From: Actinopolyspora xinjiangensis
Lineage (GTDB): Bacteria; Actinomycetota; Actinomycetes; Mycobacteriales; Pseudonocardiaceae
Reading direction: 5' to 3'
Assembly (NCBI RefSeq): GCF_900104475.1
Contig: NZ_FNJR01000003.1
Location: 350,917 to 414,916 of the forward strand
DNA length: 64,000 nt
Below, in pieces: positions 17,927 to 25,336 of this stretch (the stretch's first letter is position 1; each line of letters opens with the position of its first letter). A model generated the notes under the pieces. It did not search any database and had not been told where the DNA came from. It was given only the letters and a program-made list of their open reading frames with translations. Both the position numbers and the translations under genes were made by a program.

Positions 17927-18550
17927 TCATCGCCCCAGTTCGTCGAGCCGGGCCAGCATCCGGCGTGCCTGCTCGGCGTGGAGCTGGGACTCCTCGGTGG
18001 TGGCGGCGGCCAGCACCTGCCGCAGCAGTTCCCTGGCCGCGTTCGTCTCACCGGTGTTCGACAGCAGCGTCGCGAGCTGGACACGAACCTCCAGGATGCG
18101 TTCCAGCTCGCTCGGCAGCAGGCGCAGGTATTCGTTGAGCAGTGAGCGGAGTTCGCGGGCCGCCCGCTGGTCCTCGCCGAGCTCCATGCGGCAGGTCGCG
18201 GCCATGAACCGGCACTCCAGCACGGACGCGACCGGGACGCCCGAATCGTCGCCGAACTCCGCGAGCAGCGTGGTGTACTCCTCCAGCGCCGCCCGGTAGT
18301 CGCCGCCGAGGAAGTGGAAGGTCGCGAGGTTGCGCCTGATCTTCGTTCTGCGCTCCGGGGTGAGCCGTCGCCGCAACGAGCGGTCCAGCAGCAACGAGCG
18401 CAGCAGTTCCGCCGCCTGCGTGAAGCGTGCCTCGTCGACCAGTTCGTTGGCCCGCTGCTGCTCCGAGCGGATGCGTTCCTCGGCCGCTCGCGGGTCGGCG
18501 ACCGGAACCTCGCCGGGAGGCTCGGTGGACTCGGGCCGACGTCGCGAGGA
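17927..18550 (-). pseudogene. TPR-like domain cut off from the upstream kinase by an in-frame stop
   Basis: The frame continues directly from the kinase gene after its TGA and stays open for about 207 codons. It encodes a helical, TPR-like region: RANELVDEARFTQAAELLRS, LATFHFLGGDYRAALEEYTT, CRMELGEDQRAARELRSLL, TGETNAARELLRQVLAAA. No ATG or GTG start with a ribosome site occurs near its beginning (a TTG at 18394 is the only option). Kinase-TPR fusions of this kind are common in actinobacteria, so this looks like the lost C-terminal half of the kinase. Confidence 0.7.
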
Positions 18551-19459
18551 TCACGGGGCGTGCGGATGCCGGTAGGGAGCTGTCGGGTCACCGCTGTCGA
18601 TGACGGAGGCGGAGTCCTCCGGCGCGGGCAGGTACGGCAGCAGCCGCCGGTAGACCTCCCTCGCGTCCTCGGGGCGCTGCTGCGGGTTCTTGGCCAGCAG
18701 ATCGAGCACGAGCCGTTCCAGCTCCGCCGGAACCGCCACGCCGCACTCCCGCAACGGGGTCGGTGGCACGCTCATGTGCTTGTGGACGATCGCGGGCGCA
18801 CCGGGAGCGTCGAACACCCGTTCACCGCTGAGCAGTTCGTGCAGCACGTATCCCAGCGAGTACAGGTCACCGGCCGGGGTGGCGGTGTTGTGCATGGCCT
18901 GTTCCGGTGCCATGTAGGCGGGGGTGCCCATACTGTCGCCCGCACGGGTGAGTTTGGTGTGCCCGCCTTCCAGCACGGCCGCGATGCCGAAGTCGAGCAC
19001 TTTGACCGTGCCGCTCTCGGCGATCATCACATTGCTCGGTTTGAGATCGCGGTGGATCAACGAGGCCTCGTGAGCCGAGGTCAGCACGGCGGCGATCTGC
19101 GCGGTGACCGACACCGCCCAGGACACCGACAGCGGCGCGTGCTCGGCGATGATGTCGGCGAGATCGGTGCCGGAGATCCGTTGCATGACCAGGAACAGCT
19201 CGTCACCCTCGGTGCCGACGTCGTGCACCGCCGGAACGCCGGGGTGTTCGACCTTGGCGGTGAGCTGCGCCTCGCGCACGAACCGCTTGGTCAACAGCTG
19301 CGGGTCGTCGGCTTCGGCCAGCTTGGCCGAAGGCAGCAGCTTCACCGCTATCCGCCGGTCCAGTCGCTGGTCGTAGCCGGACCAGACCTCGCCCATCGAT
19401 CCCCGCCCGATCGGCGAGGTCAACTCGTAGCGCCGCGCGATCACCCGGTTGCCGCTCAC
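18551..19459 (-). CDS. Serine/threonine protein kinase (probably truncated)
   Basis: 302 residues from GTG 19459 with GAGGAGGA a few bases upstream. A full PknB-type kinase domain is present: GRGSMGEVW glycine loop, VKLLPSAK, HRDLKPSNV catalytic loop, DFGIA, GTPAYMAPEQ activation segment and DLYSLGYVLHELL. It ends after a short GDPTAPYRHPHAP linker. There is no transmembrane segment. The same frame then runs on into a TPR-like region, so a CGA-to-TGA change probably removed the sensor or scaffold half. The kinase domain itself looks catalytically intact and could act alone. Confidence 0.88.
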   Translation of the reverse strand: MSGNRVIARRYELTSPIGRGSMGEVWSGYDQRLDRRIAVKLLPSAKLAEADDPQLLTKRFVREAQLTAKVEHPGVPAVHDVGTEGDELFLVMQRISGTDLADIIAEHAPLSVSWAVSVTAQIAAVLTSAHEASLIHRDLKPSNVMIAESGTVKVLDFGIAAVLEGGHTKLTRAGDSMGTPAYMAPEQAMHNTATPAGDLYSLGYVLHELLSGERVFDAPGAPAIVHKHMSVPPTPLRECGVAVPAELERLVLDLLAKNPQQRPEDAREVYRRLLPYLPAPEDSASVIDSGDPTAPYRHPHAP

Positions 19460-19679
19460 CGGCTCCTCCTCGTCACCTTCCACCGTCACGCCGCACCCGA
19501 GCACCACTCCGGCGGGCGAGCCCGAGCCACCCGGAACCGCGTGTCCCGCCCGATGCGTCCGGTGCGCGCCGACCGCCACCGCCGCGAGGGCCGGCGAGAG
19601 GTTCCGCCGAATGACCGCCCGAAACCGGGACGACAGCGTCCCACTACCAACGCACGGACAGAAGATCATCCGTATCACC

Positions 19680-19945
19680 CCGGAGAACAGCGGTCAAAAC
19701 AGCGGGCAAGGCGATGTGTCGTCCGCTGCGACTCGTCTGTCGGACCTCGCGGTTTCCCGATGGGGCCGCGCTCGCGCTGACTCGTCGCTACCCCGAGCCT
19801 CGGAGATTTTGCTTCGAGTTCGCAGCGCACCGGCTCCCAGTGAGGTCCAGAGACCTCCCCTGCGTTCGGGGCTGATCCCGGTCTCGGACCGCGGCCCCCG
19901 ACAGTCTCACCCGGCCCCGGAACCAGGCCGCCGTCCGTCTTTTGA
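19680..19945. repeat. Dispersed imperfect repeat, copy A
   Basis: Shares several blocks in order with 24395-24572, the longest being CCCCGGAACCAGGCCGCCGT. The same minus-strand translations recur (DGGLVPG and GKPR). It is probably a mobile or recombinogenic non-coding segment. Confidence 0.5.
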
Positions 19946-20364
19946 GCCGGAGGCGATGCCGGGGCTCGGGAACCGCGTGGACCCGTAAGGCTGCGAGCCC
20001 CCCTCGATCTCGGGTGAGCCGTGAAACGGACACAGTTCTCCTGGGATCGAGGGGGAGGTGAAGGTCTCGGTCTACCGGAATTGTGACTTCGGAGCTTCAC
20101 CCCGCGAGCCGGATTAAGGGCTCGCCGAGCCGGGGGTTACGGGCAGAGCGGCGATGATGGGCCGATAGTGCCCGAACATGAACGCCAGGGCTTACCAAGG
20201 ACACGGCCGGGTTCGCCTGGATCGTGCGTTGCCTGACGCGCGAGCTGCACGCCCTCTGACGGCGGCCCGCACGGCTGTGAACCGTGGCCAGGACTTGTAA
20301 CCCTCCCCACACGCTGCCTGGACCGCATGTGGCGGGAAGCGTATTCCGTGCTACGCTCAGCACT

Positions 20365-20396
20365 GTTATTTTGCTTCTTGGCGGATACAAAATAAC
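20365..20396. repeat. AT-rich inverted repeat
   Basis: Arms GTTATTTTG and CAAAATAAC pair over 9 bp around a 14-base loop in otherwise GC-rich DNA. It lies just before a rho-independent-like terminator. It may be an operator, attenuator or element end. Confidence 0.5.
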
Positions 20397-20401
20397 ACGG
20401 A

Positions 20402-20425
20402 GTCCCCTGGTCACGATCAGGGGAC
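20402..20425 (+). terminator. Rho-independent-like terminator
   Basis: Stem GTCCCCTG/CAGGGGAC (8 bp, 8-base loop) followed by TCTTCTTTGTT on the plus strand. No plus-strand gene ends immediately upstream, so the transcript it ends is unknown. Confidence 0.6.
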
Positions 20426-20463
20426 TCTTCTTTGTTCGTGACCGATCGTGCACACGATAGAAA

Positions 20464-20490
20464 GCACCCCCGGAACGAATCCGAGGGTGC
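20464..20490 (-). terminator. Terminator of DUF397 gene 1
   Basis: On the minus strand, GCACCCTCGG pairs with CCGGGGGTGC and is followed by TTTCTA, 20 bp after the DUF397 stop. The same hairpin recurs after DUF397 gene 3. Confidence 0.7.
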
Positions 20491-20509
20491 GAAGCAGTTC
20501 GGCTGTTGG

Positions 20510-20704
20510 TCAGTCGAACCGGCTGGTCTTCACGGCGTCGAGGAAGGCCGACCACTGCGAGCCGGTAGCGGTGAAGAAACCAGCCTCGCGGTCCTTGCTG
20601 TCACGAACGCCTACGTTGTCTGAAGTCACCGCGACCTCGACGCACTGACCGCCTTGCCCGGAGCACGAGCTCGGACGCCACGCGCTCATGGTGCGTTCCC
20701 TCAT
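20510..20704 (-). CDS. DUF397 protein, copy 1
   Basis: 64 residues if started at ATG 20704, which aligns its Trp9 with the other copies. DUF397 proteins are small partners of XRE-DUF5753 regulators (BldB/WhiJ-type families) in actinobacteria. The core VAVTSDNVGVRDSKDREAGF and TATGSQWSAFLDAVKTSRFD is identical to copy 2, and DNA identity over about 135 bp is nearly complete. Upstream in the same direction lies only a 3' fragment of an XRE regulator, so this copy has lost its usual partner. Confidence 0.85.
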   Translation of the reverse strand: MRERTMSAWRPSSCSGQGGQCVEVAVTSDNVGVRDSKDREAGFFTATGSQWSAFLDAVKTSRFD

Positions 20705-20715
20705 GTCGCATCCGC

Positions 20716-20805
20716 TCATGCGGGGATCATCGTACGCGCCAACTTCACGGACTCCCGCTGCGACAGCGTTGCCGAGCGGACCTCGTCGAAGATGTAATGA
20801 AGTCG
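20716..20805 (-). pseudogene. 3' fragment of an XRE-DUF5753 regulator
   Basis: The minus strand reads YIFDEVRSATLSQRESVKLA then RTMIPA and stop, matching the C-terminus of the intact regulator at 22630 (LFDELRSSAMPQRESIDLVR). It ends 11 bp before the DUF397 copy 1 start, the normal spacing for such a pair. Everything upstream of it is replaced by an unrelated metalloprotease fragment, marking a recombination breakpoint near 20805. Confidence 0.75.
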
Positions 20806-21152
20806 ACGCTGCTGACCGGGACTGGAGTGCCTTGGGAAGCATTGACGTCCGCCCGGACAGTGCCGGTGTCTACGCGGATGTGAACGTCATGGATGCCTAT
20901 GAAGAGACAGCCGACTGGTCGGGCCTGTGGACGGCCACCGTCGGTTCTCACGAGATCCATCTGAATAATTATTTTTTGCAGGACTACAGCCTGTACAACA
21001 GGCAGGCCGTCGTCGAACACGAGTTCGGTCATGCGTTGAAATCGGGGCACCGAAATGATCGATACACGCTCATGTATTGCTACGACGACAGTAGAGTGCC
21101 CAACGCTCCGGCGCAGTCGGACATAGCGCAGTACCGTTCATATTGGGGTTGA
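20806..21152 (+). pseudogene. 5'-truncated secreted metalloprotease-like protein
   Basis: Residues from DRDWSALGSIDVRPDSAG through VVEHEFGHALKSGHRNDRYT to the stop at 21152. HEFGHALKSGH is the zinc-binding HEXXHXXGXXH signature of metzincin-type proteases. The frame is open upstream to 20688 but that part is antisense to the XRE fragment and DUF397 copy 1, so the native N-terminus, including any signal peptide, is missing. Its stop lies two bases before the next ATG, suggesting an original two-gene operon. Confidence 0.7.
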
Positions 21153-21154
21153 TC

Positions 21155-21871
21155 ATGAACAGAACGAAACGCATCTCGCTGTGGGCCGGAGCCCTCGTCG
21201 GTGCCGTGGGAATCGCGTTCGGAGTGGGCTGGTTTTTCGTGATGCCCACTCAGCCGGGCGAGGCTGAGGCGACCTACGCTTTCAAGCTGGATACACCGAA
21301 AAAAGCAGCCGGGTGGGCCGATGATGTCTTCGTCGCCCGGATCACGAGCAAGATCGGCTCGGAAAACAGCCCGTCCGGTATCCCGTACACCAAGTACCGG
21401 GCCGAGGTGGTGTCCACGCTCAAAGGCAAGGCCGAGGGAACAGTGCGGGTCGCGCGGATCGGCAGTGAGAACCCTGTGACCCGGGACAACGTGCGAGTAG
21501 GAGACTCTCCCTCGCTACGTGCGGGACAGACCTACGTTCTCGCCAGTCGGCTGAACACCCAAGCCGGATGGCACAATGTTCCCTCTTCGTTCGAACCGAG
21601 CGAGGTCAGCGGCATCGACGATCCCGCGATGGAGCAATGGAAAAACGCCGTGAAAAACGGGAAGCTTCCCCAAGGGGCCAAGCCTTCTCAACTCGACCGG
21701 TCGATATCGCTGAATGATGCCTACGGAAGGCTCGCCTCGACTGAGCGAGCCCCAACGGGTGCGGCCGAATTCGTGTTCGGTCGCACCCGACAGTCCGACC
21801 GGAAAACTTCATTCAGTCGAACCGGCTGGTCTTCACGGCGTCGAGGAAGGCCGACCACTGCGAGCCGGTAG
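21155..21871 (+). CDS. Membrane-anchored extracytoplasmic protein with altered C-terminus
   Basis: About 238 residues. An N-terminal transmembrane helix (LWAGALVGAVGIAFGVGWFF) is followed by an extracytoplasmic domain containing ADDVFVARITSKIGSE, YTKYRAEVVSTLKGKAEGTV and LRAGQTYVLASRLNTQ. It looks like a beta-rich secreted domain but no named family is assigned. The last 20 or so codons (SRTGWSSRRRGRP) are read antisense through DUF397 copy 2, so the native C-terminus has probably been replaced. It is coupled to the truncated metalloprotease upstream. Confidence 0.7.
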   Translation: MNRTKRISLWAGALVGAVGIAFGVGWFFVMPTQPGEAEATYAFKLDTPKKAAGWADDVFVARITSKIGSENSPSGIPYTKYRAEVVSTLKGKAEGTVRVARIGSENPVTRDNVRVGDSPSLRAGQTYVLASRLNTQAGWHNVPSSFEPSEVSGIDDPAMEQWKNAVKNGKLPQGAKPSQLDRSISLNDAYGRLASTERAPTGAAEFVFGRTRQSDRKTSFSRTGWSSRRRGRPTTASR

Positions 21872-22007
21872 CGGTGAAGAAACCAGCCTCGCGGTCCTTG
21901 CTGTCGCGAACGCCTACGTTGTCTGAAGTCACCGCGACCTCAACGCAGTTGTCCGCGCCCTGCGAGCGGCTGGACTTCCGCCAGGTCACGCCGGTCAGAT
22001 CAGCCAT
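21813..22007 (-). CDS. DUF397 protein, copy 2
   Basis: 64 residues with the family start TWRKSSRSQGADNCVEV. Its last 44 residues equal those of copy 1, and the DNA differs at only about two positions over 135 bp, far less than from copy 3. It begins six bases after the small gene at 22014, suggesting a shared transcript. Its 3' end overlaps the plus-strand membrane protein gene, consistent with the same rearrangement that created copy 1. Confidence 0.88.
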   Translation of the reverse strand: MADLTGVTWRKSSRSQGADNCVEVAVTSDNVGVRDSKDREAGFFTATGSQWSAFLDAVKTSRFD

Positions 22008-22013
22008 GTTTAC

Positions 22014-22211
22014 CTACTCCGTGGTCTGGTGTCGCAGCTCCTTGATTCGACGGTCAAGCATCGTCGCGGTTTCGCGCTCGGACGCCGCCGCCGCGCGCAG
22101 CCTATCGAATCGACCGCTTGTCGGCGACAGTTTCCATCCGCTGCCGAGCACGACGTACTCGCCGGTCGTGAACGGGATTACCCGCGGAACGACGTTGTAG
22201 CGCTTGGTCAT
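22014..22211 (-). CDS. Small conserved-looking protein of unknown function
   Basis: 65 residues: a beta-like N-terminal half (NVVPRVIPFTTGEYVVLGSG) and a helical C-terminal half (LRAAAASERETATMLDRRIK). No family recognised. Its ATG overlaps the stop of an upstream fragment (ATGA) and its stop is six bases before DUF397 copy 2, so it is embedded in a minus-strand operon. Confidence 0.6.
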   Translation of the reverse strand: MTKRYNVVPRVIPFTTGEYVVLGSGWKLSPTSGRFDRLRAAAASERETATMLDRRIKELRHQTTE

Positions 22212-22294
22212 CTCGCGCGGGTGTTGAAGCTGATCACGAACACCTGGTATTCACCGATCTGTCGATACAGCGTGGCTTCGCCGTTCGCTACCGA
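22208..22294 (-). pseudogene. 3' fragment of an unidentified gene
   Basis: The frame reads NGEATLYRQIGEYQVFVISF then NTRAR and stop, overlapping the next ATG by four bases as in a real operon. No start codon with a ribosome site lies between it and the DUF397 copy 3 terminator, so its 5' part seems to have been replaced. Confidence 0.4.
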
Positions 22295-22312
22295 CTGTGC
22301 ACGCGATAAAAA

Positions 22313-22339
22313 GCACCCCCGGAACGGATCCGAGGGTGC
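22313..22339 (-). terminator. Terminator of DUF397 gene 3
   Basis: On the minus strand, GCACCC...GGGTGC with an inner CGGATCCGTTCCG followed by TTTTTATC, 20 bp after the gene. It is nearly identical to the hairpin after copy 1. Confidence 0.75.
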
Positions 22340-22358
22340 GATGCTCTCCGGCTGTCGA

Positions 22359-22553
22359 TCAATCGAACCGGTTGGCCTTAACAGCATCGATGAAGGCGTA
22401 CCACTGCGCGGGGGCCGCTGCGAAGTGACCGGCCGCACGGTCTTTGCTGTCACGAACCCCGACGACCTCCGAGGTCACCGCAACCTCAACACAGTTGCCA
22501 CCGTTTCCGCTGCGCGAGCTTGTCCGCCACGTCGCGCGCGACAGGTCTGCCAT
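22359..22553 (-). CDS. DUF397 protein, copy 3, partner of the XRE regulator
   Basis: 64 residues (TWRTSSRSGNGGNCVEVAVT, SKDRAAGHFAAAPAQWYAFI). It follows the XRE-DUF5753 gene by 76 bp on the same strand, the standard arrangement, and has its own rho-independent-like terminator. In Streptomyces such pairs affect development or antibiotic production; here the targets are unknown. Confidence 0.9.
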   Translation of the reverse strand: MADLSRATWRTSSRSGNGGNCVEVAVTSEVVGVRDSKDRAAGHFAAAPAQWYAFIDAVKANRFD

Positions 22554-22629
22554 TGCCGCCCCTTTCGAAGTCTCGATCTCGCCGAGGGCATCGTACGACC
22601 CCAGACTAACGAGACAGGGCAGGGGCGAA

Positions 22630-23487
22630 CTACGCAGTCAGAGGCTGCCCTGGGGCGATTTCGCGCACCAGGTCGATGGACTCGCGCTGCGGCATCGCCG
22701 AGGATCGCAGTTCGTCGAACAAGTTCCGCAGCAGCGTCACGTCCGAGTTGTCCTCGATCACGTGCCCTCCCAACGGACCATCCATGTAAGCCACGTCAGG
22801 GTCGGTTTGTTCCGCGAAACTCAGCACCGCGAAACCGGATGTCATCGAGGCATGTGCCCCAGTATCGTACGGGACGACTTGGAACATCACATTCGGTCGT
22901 TCGGCCAGAGCCAACAGGTGTTCCAGCTGCTCACTCCAAACTTTCCTGCCGCCCACCTTGCGGTGTAGGGCCGCCTCGCTGACCACCCCACGCAGTTCCA
23001 GCGGATTGTCCTTGTCCAACAGACGGCGTTGCCGTTCCATCCGTGCGGCCACGCGTTTCTCGACATCCTCGGGATCGGTGATGTGTCCACCCGAGGTGTG
23101 GATCGCCCGAGCGTAATCCTCGGTCTGTAGCAAGCCGGGGATCAATTCCTGCTCGAAGTTGCACACCAACGCGGCATCACTTTCGAGACCGACGAACGGC
23201 TTGAACCACTCGGGGAGACGGTAGGTCGACCACCAGCTGCGCTTGGAGCCTTCCCGGCGCGCGTCCTCCAAAGTCTGTCGAACTTCGTGGGGTGCGTCGT
23301 AGAGCTCCAACAGGGCGGCCAGCTCCATCTTCTTCATGCTGGCCTGGCCCTTTTCCCAGTTACGGATGGTCTGCGGCGACGCGCCCATGTGCTCGCCCAC
23401 ACCGGAGACGGTAAGCCCCGCCTTCTCGCGAAGCTCGGAAAGATGCGCGCCCAACCGTCGTCTACGTGCTGTTGGTCCGAGTGCCAT
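22630..23487 (-). CDS. XRE-family regulator with DUF5753 domain
   Basis: 285 residues from ATG 23487. The N-terminal helix-turn-helix is HLSELREKAGLTVSGVGEHM then GASPQTIRNWEKGQ; a linker WWSTYRLPEWFKPFVGLE leads into the DUF5753 domain (IPGLLQTEDYARAIH, RQRRLLDKDNPLELRGVVSE, MFQVVPYDTGAHASM). It pairs with the DUF397 gene just downstream. The upstream gap to the divergent gene at 23687 is AT-rich and holds both promoters. Confidence 0.92.
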   Translation of the reverse strand: MALGPTARRRRLGAHLSELREKAGLTVSGVGEHMGASPQTIRNWEKGQASMKKMELAALLELYDAPHEVRQTLEDARREGSKRSWWSTYRLPEWFKPFVGLESDAALVCNFEQELIPGLLQTEDYARAIHTSGGHITDPEDVEKRVAARMERQRRLLDKDNPLELRGVVSEAALHRKVGGRKVWSEQLEHLLALAERPNVMFQVVPYDTGAHASMTSGFAVLSFAEQTDPDVAYMDGPLGGHVIEDNSDVTLLRNLFDELRSSAMPQRESIDLVREIAPGQPLTA

Positions 23488-23686
23488 AGCCAAGCACTGT
23501 AGTCGATCAACTATCTCACGACTATCACCTAAATGAGCTACGCATCTATGTTGTTCAAATCTTGAGTCAAAGATTTCAGTTCGCTAGTGTGACTGATCGT
23601 GAGCACAGCGCAATCACCACGGCCGATCAGCGCCGTGTGGGCAGGCCGCGATCTGGGGCGGGCTGCCGTGGAACGGGGGGAGCTCT

Positions 23687-23935
23687 GTGGAGATCGGTGA
23701 GGAGATGGAGCGCATCGCGGTGTACTGGTTCACTCCGGAAGGAGATCGCTACCAGCACGCGACGTTGCGCGAGCCACCGGCCGAAGGTGGGCCGGTGCTG
23801 ACCTTGGGGCGACATGCCTACGCCGAAGCTCCCCCGGTCGAAGACCGGCGCATGAACCATATTCGACCGTTCTGCGAGGACTGCTTCAACGAATACCTGC
23901 GGCTGGACCGTGGACAACCGAGCTGGAAGGACTAA
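23687..23935 (+). CDS. Small protein of unknown function
   Basis: 82 residues from GTG 23687 with GGGGGAG five bases upstream. It contains AVYWFTPEGDRYQHATLREP and a C-terminal IRPFCEDCFNEYLRLD with a CXXC pair. Divergent from the XRE gene and two bases before the next small gene, it looks like a regulated accessory operon of short proteins leading to a Nudix gene. Function unknown. Confidence 0.6.
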   Translation: MEIGEEMERIAVYWFTPEGDRYQHATLREPPAEGGPVLTLGRHAYAEAPPVEDRRMNHIRPFCEDCFNEYLRLDRGQPSWKD

Positions 23936-23937
23936 CC

Positions 23938-24210
23938 GTGGACACCGTCGAACGACAGCACTACTGGCTACCCGTGCCGAGCCGGAGCGGGTTTCAGTGG
24001 CACCGGCACGCCTTCCGGGGCAAGCACTGGGACGGCCGACCGGCCGACACCTCGGTGTGCGGCAAGCCGTGCGCGATGGCCAAACCCAGCGAACTGGACT
24101 GGTTCCAGGCCCCCACCTGCCCGGACTGCACCGAACTCCTGATCACCGAACAGTCAGGCACCGCCAGTGCCGAGCAGCCGGATACCGGCAGCCCCGAGGG
24201 GGAACGGTGA
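23938..24210 (+). CDS. Small zinc-finger-like protein
   Basis: 90 residues. SGFQWHRHAFRGKHWDG and DTSVCGKPCAMAKPSELDWF, with a later PTCPDCTELL, give a CXXXC/CXXC set that could bind one zinc ion. Similar short proteins lie beside XRE regulators in actinobacteria. It starts at GTG 23938, two bases after the previous stop, and overlaps the next small gene (GTGA). Confidence 0.65.
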   Translation: MDTVERQHYWLPVPSRSGFQWHRHAFRGKHWDGRPADTSVCGKPCAMAKPSELDWFQAPTCPDCTELLITEQSGTASAEQPDTGSPEGER

Positions 24211-24350
24211 CCGGACGGCACCGCGAGCCGGACCGCGTACGCGGCTACGTCCCCGCCTTCTCCGGCGACCTGTACGAACCACCGAAGAGACGAACCACGG
24301 TGCCGTACTCGATGCTCGTACGAGTACTCGACGGACTCCGAAGGCTCTGA
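24207..24350 (+). CDS. 47-residue basic protein
   Basis: Starts at a GTG overlapping the previous stop (GTGA) and reads VTGRHREPDRVRGYVPAF to a stop at 24350, ending MLVRVLDGLRRL. Its tight overlap suggests translational coupling. No family is known, and it may simply be an extension of the operon. Confidence 0.45.
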   Translation: MTGRHREPDRVRGYVPAFSGDLYEPPKRRTTVPYSMLVRVLDGLRRL

Positions 24351-24394
24351 GAACGCCCACGGGGGAAAGGAACACCGACAAGCGAGTGTCCTCG

Positions 24395-24572
24395 TCACCC
24401 CTGGATACGACGGTCGAACCAGCGGATAAGGCACCGTATTGCCCCCTGTGGACCATCTGTTGGCCATCGCGGTTTTCCGCTGGTTCCCCGGTCGTGCCGA
24501 CTCGGTGTTGGTCTCGGATCGCAACCCACTGCAGCCTTACACAGCCCCGGAACCAGGCCGCCGTCCGGGACA
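24395..24572. repeat. Dispersed imperfect repeat, copy B
   Basis: Counterpart of 19680-19945 in the same orientation, sharing CCCCGGAACCAGGCCGCCGT and surrounding blocks. It sits directly upstream of a truncated coding fragment. Confidence 0.5.
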
Positions 24573-24717
24573 GTTCCCCACCGCCGACGCGCTGGCACGG
24601 CACACTCTCAAGCTGCCCGTGCCTCACGACGATGACGGCCTCACCGAGTGCTGTCTCGCCGCGTTCGACGAAATCTGGACCCATCGTCACGATCTGAAAG
24701 AAGGCATCCTCGCATGA
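24573..24717 (+). pseudogene. 3' coding fragment resembling an aminotransferase tail
   Basis: The frame reads FPTADALARHTLKLPVPHDD then CLAAFDEIWTHRHDLKEG and stops, overlapping the Nudix ATG by four bases. The pattern resembles the C-terminus of DegT-type PLP aminotransferases, but this is a weak match by eye. The native 5' part is absent and replaced by the dispersed repeat. Confidence 0.4.
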
Positions 24718-25202
24718 ACACACCCGAGTTGGACGAACTCACCCATGCCGACGCCGCCGACGGCATCGACCAACACGTCGTCGGCGCCGTCATCGACCAC
24801 GGCGGCACGCTCCTCCTGCTCAAACGCCCCGCCGACGACTTCCGCGGCGGCACCTGGGAACTACCCTCCGGCAAAGTCGAACCCACTGATACCGACCTGT
24901 ACGCCGCGCTTCACCGCGAAGTCACCGAAGAAACCGGCCTGACCATCTCGACCATCACCGGCTACCTCGGCGCGTTCGACTACACCTCCGGCTCCGGCAA
25001 GCACACCCGCCAACACACCTGGACCGTCACCGTGGCCAACCCCGCCGAGGTACACCTCAGCGAACACGACGAGTCCGCCTGGGTGGTCACCACCGACCAG
25101 CATCCGGTCAGCGCCGAAGTACAACGACTCATCGACGCCCACCTCGCCAGCCCCGCACACCGCCTACACACACTGAACAACCCCGCAAGCACCTACAGCT
25201 AG
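24715..25202 (+). CDS. Nudix hydrolase
   Basis: 162 residues. The Nudix box is SGKVEPTDTDLYAALHREV followed by TEETGL: the catalytic REVTEETGL half is intact, but between the leading Gly and Arg there is one extra residue, and Asp replaces the usual first Glu. Substrate (nucleotide or related) unknown. The ATG is coupled (ATGA) to the upstream fragment. It lies at the end of the small-protein operon divergent from the XRE regulator. Confidence 0.88.
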
Positions 25203-25225
25203 GACTTGCTCCGCAGTCGGATACG

Positions 25226-25336
25226 GTGCGCTGTTCGGGCACGTTCCTGGCGGATCCGTTGGAGGTTCCCACTGCTGTGGTGGACCTTCTGGCAGGACAG
25301 CTGAAGATTGCTGAGCCGCCGTGTGCGAAGTCCTCC
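25226..25336 (+). pseudogene. N-terminal fragment of a Tn3-family transposase (part A)
   Basis: The frame reads VRCSGTFLADPLEVPTAVVD then LLAGQLKIAEPPCAK, the DUF4158-type N-terminus of Tn3 transposases by my recollection of the family. It degenerates after about 25,340. The next portion of the same protein is found at 27056, so the gene seems to have been split. Confidence 0.65.

Larger units (their letters stand above)
19460..20509. other. Long intergenic region with repeats and hairpins
   Basis: No convincing gene. It holds the kinase promoter region, a dispersed imperfect repeat (about 19680-19945), an 11-bp inverted repeat (19999-20009 with 20045-20055, CCCCCTCGATC), and three hairpins between 20365 and 20490. 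A short translated stretch near 20190-20260 could be a gene remnant but was not identified. Confidence 0.5.

Noticed and set aside
15942-18553. Genome-wide recoding of TGA as an amino acid
   Set aside because: Most intact genes in the window end at TGA at family-typical lengths, so recoding is not credible.
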